A DNA stretch of 64,000 nt from Aulosira sp. FACHB-615 (GTDB lineage: Bacteria > Cyanobacteriota > Cyanobacteriia > Cyanobacteriales > Nostocaceae), in assembly GCF_014698045.1 (NCBI RefSeq), contig NZ_JACJSE010000032.1, positions 11,978 to 75,977 on the forward strand, read 5' to 3'. Shown here in pieces: positions 61,701-64,000 of this stretch. A model generated the notes under the pieces. The model ran no database searches. It had not been told where the DNA came from and saw only the letters and a list, made by a program, of their open reading frames with translations. Made by a program: the position numbers and the translations under genes. Positions within the stretch are counted from its first letter, which is position 1. Every line of letters begins with the position of its first letter.

Positions 61701-62854
61701 CTTATACCAATTCAAAAAATGTTTGCGACAGATAAGGCATTGAGGATGAAGTCATAACCAGTCAAAGAAGCAGCAATTTGAGGAGTGAGGAGAGCGAGAA
61801 GTTGAGCAACCTTGGTTTGCAGATGGTCTAGGTTATCAAATAACTCCCATTTCAAGTCTTGCTTAAGATGTTCCCAGACCCGCTCTATGGGATTGAGTTC
61901 GGGAGAATGAGCAGGCTGGAACAACAGAACGATGTTCTGTGGAATTTGTAAACGTTTAGCTTTATGAAATAAGCCGTTATCGACTTGGAGAACGTTGAGT
62001 GATGTGGGATAACAAGCAGCAAACTCGTTCAAAAATTGTTGGTAGCATTCGGTATCGACATGAGAAAACTGCCAAAATAAACTTTCCCCCGTTAGTGGTT
62101 CAACTGCCCCGTATAGCCAGAACGCTTTAAATAGACAAGAGCCAATCACCAATAGGCTTAACTCCCGGAAGCGTAATTTTACGTCCTTCAATGGTTTTGA
62201 GTCCAAATCGACTTTCGTCTTGTACAAAGTAACGAATATTCTCGTACTGGGGTAACATGATAGCGGCGTATTGAGCAATTAATTGCAAGTCATCAGTGAG
62301 GTTTTTTTAAAAGCCTCTAGTTTTTCTTCGTCCTGTTTTCGGTTACGCGGACGTGGAACTTTCAGCTTGGCTTTGAGCCTGTAACGTACCAGATGATGTA
62401 CAGTTGCATACTCGGCTTGCACACCCAAGGTTTTTTCTAACCAATCTTGTATTTGTGTGTACCTTTGAAACCCACCTTCTGGTTGTTCGAGTTGTTTTTT
62501 CAAACTCGATACCGCCCAAGACGGTATTGCTCTTTTTCGACCTGAACTATAACCAAATTCCACAACCGCATCCATTCCTCCTTCTCGATAATCTGCCAAC
62601 CATCTATGTACTGTCGCTCGATGTTTTCCCAATATTTTAGCGATTTCACTTACACTCATTTCTTGCCCTTTTATCAGATATAGGGCTTGTATACGTTCTT
62701 TGCTCCGAGACTGTTTTTCATGTCTGAGCAACTCCTCTAGTTCCTCGACACTTTCTTCTATCTCTATCTGTGTTACCCCTGCCATCACATCCCCTAAATG
62801 CTTCTTCTGTCTATTTTTACCATCTGTCGCATTATTTTTTCAAATTGGTATAAG
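61701..62854 (-). mobile_element. IS630-family insertion sequence (degenerate)
   Basis: The inverted ends share CTTATACCAATT, then an A run and TGCGACAGAT (left end from 61701, right end to 62854). This gives an element of about 1.15 kb. IS630 elements use TA targets. It encodes the broken transposase listed separately and is inserted next to a second transposase remnant. Confidence 0.85.
61712..62788 (-). pseudogene. IS630-family transposase with a programmed slip site and an extra frameshift
   Basis: The N-terminal frame (62788-62279) has the helix-turn-helix EIAKILGKHRATVHRWLADYREGG and ends shortly after the slippery run TTTTAAAAAAACC (about 62305-62317). A -1 slip there continues into NLTDDLQLIAQYAA...IRYFVQDESRFGLKT, with the first catalytic Asp. 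That frame meets a stop after IGDW near 62140. The C-terminal part resumes in yet another frame as LFKAFWLYGAVEPLTGE, VLQVDNGLFHK and SPELNPIERVWEHLKQD (second Asp, final Glu). The slip is normal for the family; the second shift is a one-base change and breaks the gene. Confidence 0.82.
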
Positions 62855-63519
62855 CTTGTGGTTAAATTTACATTTTCGTTCATACGCTACTCGCCCGATG
62901 TCCCTCATTCGGGTTGAGCGTCTTGATGAGTCAGGTAAATTGAGAGTATCAAAACCTTTGTGGTTGGCTTGGGTTGGTGAACAAATGCCTCCCTTGGAAG
63001 AAGTTTGGCAACTTTATTTGCGACGCTTTACTGTTGACCACTGGTATCGATTTTTGAAGCAACGCCTACACTGGACTCTTCCCAAGCTAAGTACCCCGAA
63101 GCAATGTGAGCGTTGGAGTGACTTAATGCCCATTATGATACCATTTCACTTTAAAAATGATACGGATATGCAAGTAGCGCCTCGACTTCGCTCGGCGACC
63201 AGAAGCAGAGTTGCAGAGGAAGCGATTTCTATCAGTAATTTCGTGAAATGGTATGACTTGGGAACTATGGTTAGCGCGTGATATCGTTGCAGATCAACCT
63301 TTACCTTGGCAAAAGTTTTTAGGCCATTTGACTCCGGGAAGGGTTGCTCAGGCAATAGGGAGCATTTTAGCGACGATTGGTACTCCTCCCCGTCCGCCCA
63401 AACCTCGCGCAAAGTCCCCAGGTTGGAAGACTGGACAACCACGACAACGTAGAATTCGCTATCCTGTTGTTAGAAAAACTACAACTAAGCCACGCAAACA
63501 ACAATCAGAATCTGCTTAA
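62855..63519 (+). pseudogene. C-terminal remnant of a DDE transposase, split by a MITE
   Basis: The reading frame after the IS630 right end gives LNLHFRSYATRPMSLIRVER and KPLWLAWVGEQMPPLEEVWQLYLRRFTVDHWYRFLKQRLHW..., the C-terminal part of a transposase type common in Nostocales. At SDLMPI it is interrupted by the small element at 63139-63252. It then resumes one frame over as MTWELWLARDIVADQPLPWQKFLGHL...KPRKQQSESA. Removing the insert and one target copy restores PIMTWELW. The N-terminal half is missing. Confidence 0.8.
63139..63252. mobile_element. MITE inserted in a transposase gene
   Basis: A 114-bp insert with inverted ends TACCATTTCAC (63139-63149) and GTGAAATGGTA (63243-63253). ATGA stands directly before (63135-63138) and directly after (63253-63256), consistent with a 4-bp target duplication. 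It encodes nothing. Confidence 0.8.
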
Positions 63520-63667
63520 GATTGTTGATTTTTCTGCCTCAAGTCTGTTTGTTTTCAACTCAGTGTTTCTGGGTCGTTTTTTGCTGCTTAGTCTAAACTC
63601 CAGTATTTATGCTCAAAGATATATTGACAAAATTCATTTACTTCTAACTTGGGGCAAATGAACTGTA

Positions 63668-63778
63668 TTGAGTGATCACCAAGCTCAAGAACCAGTAAAG
63701 CGAACACATTACCAAATAATTTGGCTGTTAGCAAAAGGAATGAGGACACAAAAAGTAGCAGCAGTCACAGGTTATTGA
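63668..63778 (+). pseudogene. N-terminal fragment of a second IS630-like transposase
   Basis: A 36-residue frame reads SDHQAQEPVKRTHYQIIWLL, then AKGMRTQKVAAVTGY, and stops. This is the start of the helix-turn-helix domain of an IS630-type transposase. No remainder is visible; the rRNA operon end follows within 70 bp. Confidence 0.6.
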
Positions 63779-63845
63779 TATTACAGCGCGAGATATATTT
63801 GCCGTGTTGTGTTGAGATATAAAGAGAAGAGAGAATAAAAACTAA

Positions 63846-63882
63846 AAAGCTCCTTAGTTGTAGAATTGTACTAAGGAGCTTT
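63846..63882 (-). terminator. Terminator of the rRNA operon
   Basis: AAAGCTCCTTAG (63846-63857) pairs with CTAAGGAGCTTT (63871-63882), a perfect 12-bp stem. Read on the minus strand, the stem is followed by TTTTTAGTTTTTATT, a typical intrinsic terminator, 15 nt after the 5S rRNA end. Confidence 0.85.
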
Positions 63883-63896
63883 GAGTGTAAAAAGAG

Positions 63897-64000
63897 ACCT
63901 GGCGCCGAGCAATTGTGGCAGGAGGCGACCCTCCAACTATCGTAGCCGCAGCAGCGTTTCACCTCTGAGTTCGGGATGTATCAGTGTGGTTCCACCGCGC
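63897..64000 (-). rRNA. rrf: 5S ribosomal RNA (3' part, cut by the window end)
   Basis: The reverse complement contains GGAACCACACTGATACATCC, then CCGAACTCAGAGGTGAAACG, the loop regions of bacterial 5S rRNA, and ends GCTCGGCGCCAGGT. About 104 nt are present; the 5' end, some 15 nt, lies beyond the window. The 23S and 16S genes are expected further on. Confidence 0.93.

Noticed and set aside
62896..63281. Independent gene starting ATGTCCCTCATTCGG
   Set aside because: The sequence is the C-terminal part of a transposase, and its frame is cut by the MITE; it is a remnant, not a gene.

Overview
The window comes from the chromosome of a filamentous, probably heterocyst-forming cyanobacterium (order Nostocales, Nostoc/Anabaena-like). 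The evidence is the frequent HIP1 octamer GCGATCGC, the many short tandem heptamer/nonamer repeats (STRR) between and inside genes, a nirA-nrtABCD-narB nitrate cluster with a textbook NtcA promoter, a CcsA-type cytochrome biogenesis gene, and a hormogonium-type hmp chemotaxis locus. The closest species cannot be named from the sequence alone.

Layout. (1) 1-11100, minus strand: nitrate assimilation, read nirA, nrtA, nrtB, nrtC, nrtD, narB, then a PsiE-like membrane protein and the nitrate reductase accessory protein narM. A perfect GTA-N8-TAC site 22 nt from a TAN3T -10 box lies about 350 bp upstream of nirA. (2) 11298-31998: housekeeping genes on both strands. They are a Rieske lipoprotein, a HEAT-repeat protein, two Uma2-type nucleases, an unknown protein, a PlsC-like acyltransferase, proS, a GerMN protein, an ArsR regulator, efp-accB, a lumenal cyclophilin, thiL, nadD-gap, murC-murB, ybaB, a low-molecular-weight tyrosine phosphatase, a LuxR-type response regulator and smpB. 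(3) 32247-36080: a WGxxGxxG protein, an IctB-like membrane protein and a GAF-histidine kinase lacking its phospho-acceptor histidine. (4) 36742-43862, plus strand: DegT aminotransferase, cyanoexosortase and partner protein, then Wza-like and Wzc-like proteins, i.e. an exopolysaccharide/exosortase locus. (5) 44061-47669: ccsA, tilS and an NAD-dependent epimerase. (6) 47701-60332: hmpF divergent from hmpA-hmpB-hmpC-hmpD-hmpE, a complete pilus/gliding chemotaxis system. (7) 60432-63780: a graveyard of layered insertion sequences. They are an internally deleted IS1182-like element, an IS630 copy with an extra frameshift, a transposase remnant split by a MITE, and an IS630-like N-terminal fragment. 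(8) 63846-64000: terminator and 3' part of a 5S rRNA gene on the minus strand, the end of an rRNA operon.

Working together: NrtABCD imports nitrate/nitrite, NarB (with NarM) reduces nitrate and NirA reduces nitrite to ammonium, both probably with ferredoxin. The EPS/exosortase genes would export surface polysaccharide and sort surface proteins. The hmp genes control type IV pilus-driven gliding.

The most notable pattern is genome plasticity by small repeats. At least four essential or metabolic genes (narB, nirA, murB, tilS) carry in-frame repeat-derived peptide insertions. Several intergenic repeats have other repeats inserted inside them at positions that can be reconstructed by eye. No CRISPR array, tRNA gene or prophage was seen. 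No clearly new defence or biosynthetic system was recognised.
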